Source: Rhodothermia bacterium (GTDB lineage: Bacteria > Bacteroidota > Rhodothermia > Balneolales > Balneolaceae). From it: 64,000 nt of DNA. This document shows, piece by piece, positions 9,438 to 17,965 of this stretch. Position numbers and translations under genes: made by a program. The DNA lies in contig JAUICM010000008.1 of NCBI GenBank assembly GCA_030427885.1, positions 62,001 through 126,000 of the forward strand, read 5' to 3'. How positions within the stretch are numbered: position 1 is the stretch's first letter; each line of letters starts with the position of its first letter. The notes beneath the pieces are model-generated. The model was given only the letters and a program-made list of their open reading frames with translations, had not been told where the DNA came from and did no database searches.

Positions 9438-10613
9438 ATGAATATCCTCATAAAGGCATCAACCTTTGGGGCTGATCTGTTTTGGTTGACCCATTATCTG
9501 GACAACCTGCCGGGCGTTAATATTAAAGTTCTCCTTTCTGATCCTGATAAGTTTACGGAAGAAGGAGTGTATAAACTCTTTCCATTAAAAGCGGAGTTGT
9601 TAAAAAAGAGTCTCAAAAGCTATTGGTTCAAACCAAAGGCTTTTAAGCCTGATGTGACTATCATGGACAATAAGCTTCCGATCAAGGCTCCATCACCAAA
9701 TGGATTTATGCTTTGGCACGGGTTCGGATGGAAAGGACCTAACGACAGGGAAGAATTCAGCTGGATGCATCGCGCCATCAAAACGGCATGGGGAAGTGCA
9801 CTTGAGCCAAACCCACATTTTCTTTGGCAATGTTTCGGGGAATGGGATTATGAACATCGTACTAAAATCAGCGGGTTTCATCCCGATAATTGTAAAATAC
9901 TCGGTGCTGCCAGTCATGATCTGTTGAGGGATCCGGTTTCTAAAGAAGATATGCAGCCATATTTTCCCTTTGATATTGTTAACCGGAAAACGGTATTAAT
10001 AGCTCCGACCTGGCATTATGGAGAGGTTTTCGCTCATTGGGGAAAGGACAAGGAATTATTTGAGCAACTCTTCCAAAAAATTGAAAGCTACGATGCTAAT
10101 GTAATATTACGCCTTCATGATTCATTCAGGTTCGATTCGGATTATGTGAAGTTTCTGGAAGATCTTTCAGAACGTCATCCAAACGTGTGGCTTAAATTCA
10201 AAGATCGGAACCCTGATAACCTGCTGGATATCATGGCCTCAGATATACTGCTAACCAACTTCAGTAGCATAGCCAATCTGTTTTATGCAACCCTGAGGCC
10301 CACGATCCATATTTACCCTGTCAGAAATGAGGACGAGGAATTCCAGTGGAGACAAAGTACTGTTATAGGAATGAGAAGTAAGAAAGTGGATTCGGTTAAA
10401 TATATCTGGAAGCTATCACCAGAGGAGAATGGAGGGCTGCTTGCAAGAAATTTCCAGATGCTGTTATCACAGTTAGATCAGGCATTCAATGATCCGGATT
10501 GCTGTAAAGAAAAATCACAGGCTTTTCTTGATAAATACATGCTGGGAGCAGATGGCAGAAGCTGCGAAAGGATTTGGAAAGCGCTGCGGGAAATGGTAGA
10601 AGCAAATAAGTAA
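9438..10613 (+). CDS. CDP-glycerol glycerophosphotransferase-like (TagF/TagB family) protein
   Basis: A 391-residue soluble enzyme resembling the CDP-glycerol:polymer glycerophosphotransferase family, which transfers polyol-phosphate from a CDP-polyol to a glycan or teichoic-acid chain. Family landmarks are LWHGFGWKG (92-100, the usual LWHG active-site His), VLIAPTWHYGEV (186-197), ILRLHDS (223-229, second His motif) and LLTNFSSIANLFY (271-283), which replaces the usual TDYSSIxFDF with an Asn at the Asp position. It lies 99 bp upstream of inositol-phosphate synthase and a CDP-inositol-forming enzyme on the same strand. By inference the CDP-polyol used here may be CDP-inositol. It could also be a glycerol- or ribitol-phosphate transferase, or a GT-B enzyme of unknown donor. 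Confidence 0.75.
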   Translation: MNILIKASTFGADLFWLTHYLDNLPGVNIKVLLSDPDKFTEEGVYKLFPLKAELLKKSLKSYWFKPKAFKPDVTIMDNKLPIKAPSPNGFMLWHGFGWKGPNDREEFSWMHRAIKTAWGSALEPNPHFLWQCFGEWDYEHRTKISGFHPDNCKILGAASHDLLRDPVSKEDMQPYFPFDIVNRKTVLIAPTWHYGEVFAHWGKDKELFEQLFQKIESYDANVILRLHDSFRFDSDYVKFLEDLSERHPNVWLKFKDRNPDNLLDIMASDILLTNFSSIANLFYATLRPTIHIYPVRNEDEEFQWRQSTVIGMRSKKVDSVKYIWKLSPEENGGLLARNFQMLLSQLDQAFNDPDCCKEKSQAFLDKYMLGADGRSCERIWKALREMVEANK

Positions 10614-10712
10614 GCTTTTCTAAATTTGCTTCATTCCGAGCTCGATAAATGGCTCAAAAAAAGTTATCTTCTCTGAGCTTTGCAGACGAGTAATAATTAA
10701 TAGATAATTTGT

Positions 10713-12035
10713 ATGAATAAGCCTTTTATAAAACCTCACGAAGGTAAGTTATTAGTATTAACACCCGGAATGGGAGCGGTTGCCACCACATTTATGGCTG
10801 GGGTTGTATCTGCCCGCAAAAATTTAACCAAGCCATTTGGTTCTCTCACACAGTTACAAACCATTCGATTGGGTGCTCGTTCTGAGAACAGGAATCCTCT
10901 TATTAAGGATTTTCTTGACCTGGCCGGACTTGATGATATTGTTTTCGGTGGTTGGGATGTAATTGATGATAATGCTTATGAAGCAGCCAGAAGAGCAGAA
11001 GTATTAAAACCTCAGGATCTTGAACCGTTGAAGGAAGAGCTTGAAGTTGTAAAGCCAATGAAAGCAGCCTTTGATCAAAAGTATGTTAAATTACTGGTTG
11101 GAACGAATGTAAAAGACATTAAGAATAAAATGGAGCTTGCTGAAGCTCTGAGAGAAGATATCAGAACCCGCATCAAAGAGACTGGTGCTACCCGCGCAGT
11201 TATGGTATGGTGTGGTTCTACCGAGGTGCATATGCATCCGTCAGCTTGCCATCAAAGTATTGATGCGTTTGAGGAAGGTCTTCGTAACAATGATGATTCG
11301 ATCGCACCATCTCAGCTTTATGCATATGCTGCCATCAAAGAAGGAGTGCCATATGCTAACGGAGCTCCGAATTTATCAGCTGATTTCCCTGCGCTTGAGC
11401 AATTAGCAGAACAAGAAGGCGTGCCTATTGCTGGTAAAGATTTTAAAACCGGACAGACTTTAATGAAAACTATTCTGGCGCCGGGCTTCAAAACCAGAAT
11501 GCTGGGTATCAGAGGTTGGTTCTCAACTAATATTCTTGGAAACAGGGATGGTGAAGTACTTGATGATCCCGATAGCTTCAAATCAAAAGAAGTAAGTAAG
11601 ACAGGTGTTTTGGATTCTATTCTTCAGCCGGATGTATACCCTGATCTGTACAAGGATCTTTATCACAAAGTAAGGATCAATTATTATCCACCAAGAGGGG
11701 ATGCCAAAGAAGGCTGGGACAATATTGATATCTTTGGATGGATGGGATACGATATGCAGATTAAAGTGGATTTTCTTTGCCGTGATTCAATTCTGGCCGC
11801 ACCTATTGTACTTGATCTTGCTCTGTTCCTTGATTTTGCCAGCCGTGCCGGTAAAACGGGTATTCAGGAATGGTTATCATTCTATTTTAAGAGTCCACAA
11901 GTTAAAGCAGGACATATTCCGGAGCATGATATCTTCATTCAGCATTTCCGTCTGAAGAACACTCTGAGAGTTCTTGGTGGAGAGAAACCAGTTACTCACC
12001 TGTCTGAAAATTTTGTTGAAGACGTAGTAAGCTGA
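10713..12035 (+). CDS. ino1: Myo-inositol-1-phosphate synthase (inositol-3-phosphate synthase)
   Basis: Converts glucose 6-phosphate to inositol phosphate using tightly bound NAD+. The 440 residues fit the bacterial/archaeal length class. The N-terminal Rossmann glycine motif LTPGMGAVATT is at 16-26; the catalytic block GKDFKTGQTLMKT is at 241-253; the signature STNILGNRDG is at 271-280. The C-terminal part contains the conserved VDFLCRDSILAAPIVLDLA segment. The next gene starts 2 bp after the stop, so the product is evidently channelled to the cytidylyltransferase. It is the de novo source of inositol for lipids, solutes or glycans. Confidence 0.95.
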   Translation: MNKPFIKPHEGKLLVLTPGMGAVATTFMAGVVSARKNLTKPFGSLTQLQTIRLGARSENRNPLIKDFLDLAGLDDIVFGGWDVIDDNAYEAARRAEVLKPQDLEPLKEELEVVKPMKAAFDQKYVKLLVGTNVKDIKNKMELAEALREDIRTRIKETGATRAVMVWCGSTEVHMHPSACHQSIDAFEEGLRNNDDSIAPSQLYAYAAIKEGVPYANGAPNLSADFPALEQLAEQEGVPIAGKDFKTGQTLMKTILAPGFKTRMLGIRGWFSTNILGNRDGEVLDDPDSFKSKEVSKTGVLDSILQPDVYPDLYKDLYHKVRINYYPPRGDAKEGWDNIDIFGWMGYDMQIKVDFLCRDSILAAPIVLDLALFLDFASRAGKTGIQEWLSFYFKSPQVKAGHIPEHDIFIQHFRLKNTLRVLGGEKPVTHLSENFVEDVVS

Positions 12036-12037
12036 GG

Positions 12038-12778
12038 ATGTCAAAAAATAATGAGCGCAAAGGTTTGATCCTTGCAGCCGGATATGGATCCAGGCTGCAG
12101 GGAGCCAGCGCACTTACAGAGTTTAAACCTCTGACAGAAATAGCAGGTAAGCCCCTGATATTTCGAACAATCGAAAGCCTTGAAAAAGCAGGTTGTTCAG
12201 AAATAATCATAGTTCTGGGTTACGGGCATGAAGAAATAAAAACTGCTATCAAAAGTTCCTATTCGGGCAATACGCCACTTCAGTTTGTATTCAATAAGGA
12301 TTACCACCTCAGCAATGGGGTATCTGTACTTTCTGCGAAAGATATCCTTAGCGAGGTCTTTATCATGACCATGGCAGATCATATTCTTGGTGATTCATTG
12401 ATGGAAAAAGCTGGAGAATTCACCCCGGCAGACGGAGCCGCTGCACTTCTCGTTGATTACAAAGTGGATAGCATTTTTGATATGGATGATGCGACCAAAG
12501 TGCTTTCTGAAAACGGAAAGATCGTTTCAATTGGAAAGCAGATCGAAGATTTTAATTGCATTGATACCGGAGTGTTTGTTTGTACTTCAGGATTATTAAG
12601 ATCCCTCGAAGTGCATTACAAAGAACATGGGGATACCTCGATATCCAATGGGGTACAGGATCTGGCGGAAGTGGGTAACATGTATACCGTTGATATTGGA
12701 GATGGATTCTGGCAGGATGTTGATACTCCGGAAATGCTTGACTACGCTAACAAAATTCTAAGTAAAGGTTCAGTCTAA
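12038..12778 (+). CDS. CTP:inositol-1-phosphate cytidylyltransferase-like enzyme
   Basis: A 246-residue NTP-transferase-fold protein. ILAAGYGSRL (11-20), EFKPLTEIAGKPLI (28-41) and VLGYGHEEI (59-67) are the nucleotide- and sugar-binding motifs. The NGVSVLSA motif (93-100), MADHI (112-116), the DMDDATKV segment and FNCIDTGVF are what I know from the IPCT domain of archaeal/Thermotoga IPCT-DIPPS proteins. The DIPPS membrane domain (CDP-alcohol phosphatidyltransferase) is absent, so this is a stand-alone IPCT. The start ATG is 2 bp after ino1. A choline-phosphate (LicC-like) or other sugar cytidylyltransferase is possible, but the ino1 coupling favours inositol. The 3' end overlaps the convergent gene by 9 bp. 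Confidence 0.82.
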   Translation: MSKNNERKGLILAAGYGSRLQGASALTEFKPLTEIAGKPLIFRTIESLEKAGCSEIIIVLGYGHEEIKTAIKSSYSGNTPLQFVFNKDYHLSNGVSVLSAKDILSEVFIMTMADHILGDSLMEKAGEFTPADGAAALLVDYKVDSIFDMDDATKVLSENGKIVSIGKQIEDFNCIDTGVFVCTSGLLRSLEVHYKEHGDTSISNGVQDLAEVGNMYTVDIGDGFWQDVDTPEMLDYANKILSKGSV

Positions 12779-13825
12779 AACAGTAATACTGTAAAATACC
12801 GGTCTTGAACCATTACGCCGAGCCATTCCTCTAAACTCGACCAGATCACCACCCAGAAATCGTTTGGCAATCATTTTTTTAAGACCGCTGAGTTCGTCCA
12901 GCATTGCCACTTTCTCCTGAATTTGATTGATCGAAATATTCTCACAGGGAGAGGATTCAAAGCAGATCTCTATCAGATCAGGTATAGTTTCTCCCAGAAA
13001 TTTCTTTCTGGAAAGAATCTTTACGGTCGAGGGCTTTTTCAGTTTGATCGATCCATTCTTTTCTTCGAGAATATATCCAACTACTTCAGATTTACTATCC
13101 TTCGGAATAAAGAACAGGCCGGAGGAAGCTCCAGTTTCATGATGATCCACAAAACTGAACCCGGTATCAAATAAACGGGTTCCCACATTAGATTGATAAG
13201 TGTGTACCATATATCCTTTTCCTGATATCCTGGTGCTATCACCATTCAGAGCAATAAACCCACCCACTTCAGAGAAAGGAATGCTGGTACTAATGCCTAC
13301 TTCATCATCCGATCCGAGTTTGAAAACCCCATCACCCCAGGTAACCCCAGGCTCAATATTCATGAAATCTATATTGATATCATAGAATATATCATCCTTG
13401 TTGGTTTTGAAGACGATCTTATGTTCTTTCGGGAGTATTCCTTCAAACCAGATACTTCTGTCAGGATTGAGATCCAATTTATTATTGCTTTCATCGAAAA
13501 CCATTTTGGTCAGGTCGTATTCTCTTGCCACATCATAGTTATTTCCCTTCCAGTTAAGTAAAGAAAGACGTCCGCCGGTAACAGCATCTCTTAATCCACC
13601 AAAATGAGTAACAGAATAATTCACATAGATCTGAGCTCCGTTATCTAATGCAATATGATATCTCCAGAACTCATTGTAATAGGCTCCCTTTTGTTCATTA
13701 GGCCCAATAGATCCAATGGAGAGCCGGTTAAGATCACCTACGGGTTTTCTCACATAGTTTTGACCGAGAACAGGTTCAATGAATGTGATCAAGAGAAATA
13801 ATAGTAGAATTACAAATCTGTTCAT
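12770..13825 (-). CDS. Secreted double-lipocalin-like (CrtC/Svf1-like) protein
   Basis: A 351-residue protein with a clear signal peptide (residues 1-21, ending VLGQ). It is beta-rich throughout. The motif EFWRYHIALDNGAQIYVNYS near residues 52-71 and later D/G-rich strands resemble the AttH/CrtC/Svf1 double-lipocalin fold, but I do not recognise a precise family. There is a single Cys pair near the C-terminus (ICFESSPCENIS). It is convergent with the IPCT gene and overlaps it by 9 bp. It may bind a lipid or isoprenoid; a carotenoid-hydratase role would be guesswork. Confidence 0.5.
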   Translation of the reverse strand: MNRFVILLLFLLITFIEPVLGQNYVRKPVGDLNRLSIGSIGPNEQKGAYYNEFWRYHIALDNGAQIYVNYSVTHFGGLRDAVTGGRLSLLNWKGNNYDVAREYDLTKMVFDESNNKLDLNPDRSIWFEGILPKEHKIVFKTNKDDIFYDINIDFMNIEPGVTWGDGVFKLGSDDEVGISTSIPFSEVGGFIALNGDSTRISGKGYMVHTYQSNVGTRLFDTGFSFVDHHETGASSGLFFIPKDSKSEVVGYILEEKNGSIKLKKPSTVKILSRKKFLGETIPDLIEICFESSPCENISINQIQEKVAMLDELSGLKKMIAKRFLGGDLVEFRGMARRNGSRPVFYSITVLD

Positions 13826-14040
13826 TTATAATACCGGAAGCAGATGATAGTTTATTTTCGCCCTAAAGTTTTCGACGGTATAAAATAGAAGCTTAAGCTT
13901 CGGTTGTATTGGAAATAACGGGTAAAACTCGATTTTCTTTCAATAGTTTAAGACTACGATGATATTTAATTAAAATCAGCTCCGAATTATTAGTTGTTTA
14001 TTTGTTAATTTTACTGAAAAATAATAGGTAAAAGTATTAC

Positions 14041-16533
14041 ATGAAGTACATTCTGAGGTTATTCAAACCTCTTCTTGATCTAAACATCAGACACCCGTTT
14101 ATATTACTATTCGTTTGCTTGGGGTTAGCTGGGGTTAGTGGTTATTATGCTTCTAAGTTAAAAGTGGATACAGATATTGCCCATTTGCTTCCGGAGGACA
14201 ATCCTAATGTTCTTGCTCTGGAAAAACTGCAGGAGTCGGTAGGAGGGGAAACCGAAATGCAGGTAGCGATCAAATCTCCCAGCTTTGAAGCGAATAAAGC
14301 TTTCGCTGAGGCTCTGATCCCGAAAAGTCTGGAACTTTATTATTCGCGTTCAAAAGATTACTACTTCAAAAGAGCAGAGTACCGAAGGAATACTGAAGTA
14401 CTGAAAGATAATGCATTGTACCTGGCAAGTAATAAAGAACTGGAGGATATCACCACGTGGCTGGAAGATGAGATCGAAAAGGCGAGGGAAGAAGCTAATC
14501 CATTTTATTTTGACCTGGATGAAGATGAAGAAGATGATTCAGGGGAACAGGCAGAGAAGTTTAAAGAAAGTTACGATGTTCTGGTTCCATCAGAATACCC
14601 TGTGAATAAAGACAGCACCATTATGGTGTTAAAATTTTTCCCCACCGGTTCCAAAAGTGATATCAGGTACCTTGAAGATATGTTTGCAGCATACGATTCA
14701 CTGATCACATCACTGGATCCCAGCTCTTTTCATCCGGAAATGCAGGTTCAATTCGGTGGGCGGCTAAAACGACATCTGGAGGAGCTGACCTCTATTATGA
14801 ATGATGTGATTGGTAGTTTCGCCTCCGGTATCAGTAGTGTGATCTTATTGGTGATGTTCTACTTTTTTATTAAGAAGTATATTCACTTCAGAAGAGGGAG
14901 CGATCATGGAGGATATACTCTGTTTAGCCATGTTATCAGGATGCCGATCCCTATTTTAATTATCGGAGTACCTTTACTTATAAGTCTGGTGTGGACCTTT
15001 GGTATTACCTATTTCCAGCTGGGTATGTTAAATACTATGACGTCGGTATTATTTGTGATACTGTTTGGACTCGGGATCGATTATGGTATTCATTTTTATG
15101 CGCGATATATTGAGTTACGCTCATCAGGAATGACCGTAAACGAAGCTATTTATGCTACCAATGCGAAGACCGGTGAAGCTATCATAGTAAGCGGGCTAAC
15201 AACTGCTGCAGCTCTTTTTGTATTGATGTTCGCTGATTTCCGGGGGTTTTCAGAATTTGGATTTATATCAGGAACCGGGATCATATTAGCTCTGGTAACG
15301 ATGTTGTATGTGCTTCCAGCTCTTTTAGTGATCTTCGAAAAGTATAACCTGATCTTATTTAATGAAGATGACCCTGTTGAAACACATAAAGTAAAGCGTT
15401 ATCCATTAGCCCGCACTATTGTTCTGGTAGGATTATTGGCTTCTGCAATTGTAGTTGGCTTTAGTGGTGATCTCAAATTTCAGTATGATTTTGGTAAACT
15501 GGAGCCCACCTTTCCGGAATATGAAAAATTCAAAGCGGTAGCCGGACAAGTAGGAGAATCCTCCAAAAGAAACCCAGCCTATATCATTGCTGACAATGAT
15601 ATGGATGTGCAGGCTGTTGCTGAGGTACTGAGAGAGCGTGCAGAGTCTGATACAACTTCACCTACTATCGAGAGTATTGAGCTTCTTCAGGAGCGATTTC
15701 CAAGTTCACCTGAAGAGGAACAGGCGAAACTGGAAGCAATAGCTGGAATCAGAGAGTTATTGAATAATAGTTTTATTGTTTCTAAAGAGGATGAGGACCT
15801 GGATAAACTGAGAAGAGCTTCACAGACCAGAAAACCTCTTACAATAGATCAGATCCCGGATTATCTGAAGTCCCGTTTCATTGACAAGAACGGTCAGGTA
15901 GGTAGATTTGTGATCATATATCCTTCGGTTGGTTTGTCTGATGGACGTTTATCTATTGCTTTCAAAGATGATGTTGGAGAAGTGATCCTGAATAATGGTA
16001 AGAAGTATTATTCTGCCAGTACCAGTATTGTGGCGGCTTCTATGCTGGACTTAATGCGCACTGAAAGTCCGTATATGGTTGGAGCTACGTTTGTGATGAT
16101 CTTCATATTCATGCTTTTCACCTTTCGATCATTCCGATGGTCATTAATTGCCATGCTGCCCTTACTTATTGGTCTGCTTTGGTTATTCGGGACCATGTTG
16201 ATCTTCGGGCTGCAATTTAACTTCTACAACCTGGTAGTGTTACCTGCAATTTTAGGGATAGGAGAGGACAGTGGAGTTCATCTGGCTCACCGTTACCGGG
16301 AAGAAGGTAAAGATAGTATGTGGGATGTACTCTCCAGTACAGGTCAGCATATCACAATGGGTTCACTGACCACAATGCTTGGTTTCTCAGGACTGATATT
16401 CACAAACCATCCGGGACTTCAGTCACTTGGGATAATGGCTGTAATCGGCATAGGAATGACACTGCTTACTTCAATCACGTTTCTTCCTGCGTTGATACAG
16501 TGGCTTGAGGATAAGCAATGGCTTAAGTATTAG
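14041..16533 (+). CDS. MMPL/RND family predicted exporter
   Basis: An 830-residue inner-membrane exporter of the MMPL/HpnN-type RND group. Two similar halves each have a first helix (FILLFVCLGLAGVSGYYASK near 18-37; a second after residue 455), a large periplasmic domain and five further helices. The diagnostic proton-relay motifs are GLGIDYGIHFYARY in the first half (about 343-356) and GIGEDSGVHLAHRY in the second. An acidic loop near 158-172 (DLDEDEEDDSGE) is unusual. No adaptor or outer-membrane gene is adjacent, and it stands alone between opposite-strand genes. Hydrophobic lipids or hopanoids are known cargo in the family; the actual cargo is unknown. Confidence 0.88.
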   Translation: MKYILRLFKPLLDLNIRHPFILLFVCLGLAGVSGYYASKLKVDTDIAHLLPEDNPNVLALEKLQESVGGETEMQVAIKSPSFEANKAFAEALIPKSLELYYSRSKDYYFKRAEYRRNTEVLKDNALYLASNKELEDITTWLEDEIEKAREEANPFYFDLDEDEEDDSGEQAEKFKESYDVLVPSEYPVNKDSTIMVLKFFPTGSKSDIRYLEDMFAAYDSLITSLDPSSFHPEMQVQFGGRLKRHLEELTSIMNDVIGSFASGISSVILLVMFYFFIKKYIHFRRGSDHGGYTLFSHVIRMPIPILIIGVPLLISLVWTFGITYFQLGMLNTMTSVLFVILFGLGIDYGIHFYARYIELRSSGMTVNEAIYATNAKTGEAIIVSGLTTAAALFVLMFADFRGFSEFGFISGTGIILALVTMLYVLPALLVIFEKYNLILFNEDDPVETHKVKRYPLARTIVLVGLLASAIVVGFSGDLKFQYDFGKLEPTFPEYEKFKAVAGQVGESSKRNPAYIIADNDMDVQAVAEVLRERAESDTTSPTIESIELLQERFPSSPEEEQAKLEAIAGIRELLNNSFIVSKEDEDLDKLRRASQTRKPLTIDQIPDYLKSRFIDKNGQVGRFVIIYPSVGLSDGRLSIAFKDDVGEVILNNGKKYYSASTSIVAASMLDLMRTESPYMVGATFVMIFIFMLFTFRSFRWSLIAMLPLLIGLLWLFGTMLIFGLQFNFYNLVVLPAILGIGEDSGVHLAHRYREEGKDSMWDVLSSTGQHITMGSLTTMLGFSGLIFTNHPGLQSLGIMAVIGIGMTLLTSITFLPALIQWLEDKQWLKY

Positions 16534-16556
16534 ATGATCCGGAACTAATTCAGATC

Positions 16557-16594
16557 CAATAAAAAAGGCAGATACTAAACAGTACCTGCCTTTT
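16557..16594 (-). terminator. Intrinsic terminator of the MFS gene
   Basis: A 14-bp stem with one mismatch (AAAAGGCAGATACT / AGTACCTGCCTTTT, loop AAAC) is followed on the minus strand by TTTTTTATT. It lies 18 bp beyond the stop of the MFS gene. The A-rich left side gives much less of a T-run on the plus strand, so termination of the MMPL gene is less certain. Confidence 0.85.
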
Positions 16595-16612
16595 GAAAAA
16601 GCTTCTCAATAT

Positions 16613-17836
16613 TTAGTGAGCTTCACCATTGGCTGATTGTTTCCTCATATAGAAGAACAAGCCAAGGAATACCACACTAAGGATCAAAGGCAGAATTGCA
16701 ATATTTGCCAAAGTAGCCTGACCTGCAGCGAGTTCAAGAGCATCACCGCTTAACCCTAATTGAGCCTGAGCGGCACGGTGTCCTTCGATCCAGCTACCGA
16801 TAATAGGCTGAAAGATCGAAAGGCCTAACATACCCACACCACCAATTAGCGACATTCCGAGTGCCCCTGTCGAAGGGGTATATTCTGCAACAAAAGAGAT
16901 CATATTTGGCCAGAAGTAGCACACTCCAATAGCAAAAAGGATCGCTGCTACATAAACCATAGCTCCTGTTGCAGAGCTCATCATGAAAATAGCCACAGTG
17001 GAGATCACTGCTGAAGCAAGCAGTACACCTGTGATATTCAAACGGTGAATAAGTGGACCTGCAAAAGTTCTTCCCACAGCCATGATACCAGTCACCAGGG
17101 CTAATACCAGAAGTGGCTGAGCACCTGAGTTAGCTAGAATTCGTTCTACCCAGGATTGTGTTCCAAGTTCAGTTGTGGCAGTCAGGGCCATACATACAAG
17201 CATCAGCCAGTACAGGGGAGAAGACAAAATTGCTTTGAAATTATCAGCAGTAGACATTGTAGTCTCTTTTGGTGCTTCAGGGAATGTTTGTCCTCTGAAC
17301 ATGAAGAAGTAAATAAAGGCTGGAACATACATGATACTTAGTTTGATATGCCATCCTCCGCCTAAATTAGCCACTACTAATGCAAGTACCGAACCGATAG
17401 CTATACCACCCGGAAACCAGACATGGAACAGGTTCAGCATCTTGGCTCTTTTTTCAGTGTACATTGAAGCGATCATCGGATTATACGCTGCTTCAACCAT
17501 TCCATTACCAAAACTAATGAAGAATGTTGAGAAGAAAAGGGTGTAAAAGCTTCCTGAAAGAATTGAAAATGTGATCCCGAGAATATGACTTATAAACGCA
17601 ATATCACCAATTTTTTTTGGTCCCAGCGAGTTGTAAAGGGGACCTCCGACCAGGGTAGCTATCGGGAATCCGAAAATCCCCATGAAGTTGATCCATCCCA
17701 GCTGAGTATCTGACATACTCATATCGGCAACGAGATCGTTCATGATCCCGGCCCTGATCCCGAATGCAAAAGCTGTGGTTAGAAGAGCAAAGCAACTGGC
17801 TATGAAAAGCCGGTTACGGTTGATTTGGTTATCCAT
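16613..17836 (-). CDS. MFS transporter
   Basis: A 407-residue major facilitator with 12 predicted helices. Helix 1 (CFALLTTAFAFGIRAGIMNDLV) is followed by MSDTQLGWINFMGIFGFP and GGPLYNSLGPKKIGD, a variant of the loop 2-3 GxxxDRxGxR motif. The second half contains GRTFAGPLIHRL. FHVWFPGGIAIGS in helix 5 resembles the fucose/sugar-permease branch (FucP/NagP type). No sugar-utilisation gene is next to it, so the substrate is not assigned. A strong terminator follows; the 129-bp upstream gap carries an inverted repeat. Confidence 0.87.
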   Translation of the reverse strand: MDNQINRNRLFIASCFALLTTAFAFGIRAGIMNDLVADMSMSDTQLGWINFMGIFGFPIATLVGGPLYNSLGPKKIGDIAFISHILGITFSILSGSFYTLFFSTFFISFGNGMVEAAYNPMIASMYTEKRAKMLNLFHVWFPGGIAIGSVLALVVANLGGGWHIKLSIMYVPAFIYFFMFRGQTFPEAPKETTMSTADNFKAILSSPLYWLMLVCMALTATTELGTQSWVERILANSGAQPLLVLALVTGIMAVGRTFAGPLIHRLNITGVLLASAVISTVAIFMMSSATGAMVYVAAILFAIGVCYFWPNMISFVAEYTPSTGALGMSLIGGVGMLGLSIFQPIIGSWIEGHRAAQAQLGLSGDALELAAGQATLANIAILPLILSVVFLGLFFYMRKQSANGEAH

Positions 17837-17912
17837 ATTATTCCGCTAGTTAGTTAAGGTATGGTTGTTTTGAGCGATCCTACTCATTTGATCGGGACAA
17901 CGTACATTTTTC

Positions 17913-17940
17913 CGGTAAATATTGAAAAAGTATTTTACCG
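17913..17940. repeat. Inverted repeat between trkH and the MFS gene
   Basis: CGGTAAA (17913-17919) and TTTACCG (17934-17940) are perfect 7-bp arms, extendable to 9 bp with one bulge. No T-run follows on the minus strand, so a simple terminator for trkH is unlikely. It sits 77-104 bp upstream of the MFS start and could be an operator. Confidence 0.45.
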
Positions 17941-17965
17941 AATAAATAGCAAAAATCTGAAAGGT

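Noticed and set aside
12038-12778. Choline-phosphate cytidylyltransferase (LicC-like) assignment
   Set aside because: The NGVSVLSA and MADHI motifs and the 2-bp link to ino1 favour inositol-1-phosphate; LicC was kept only as an alternative.
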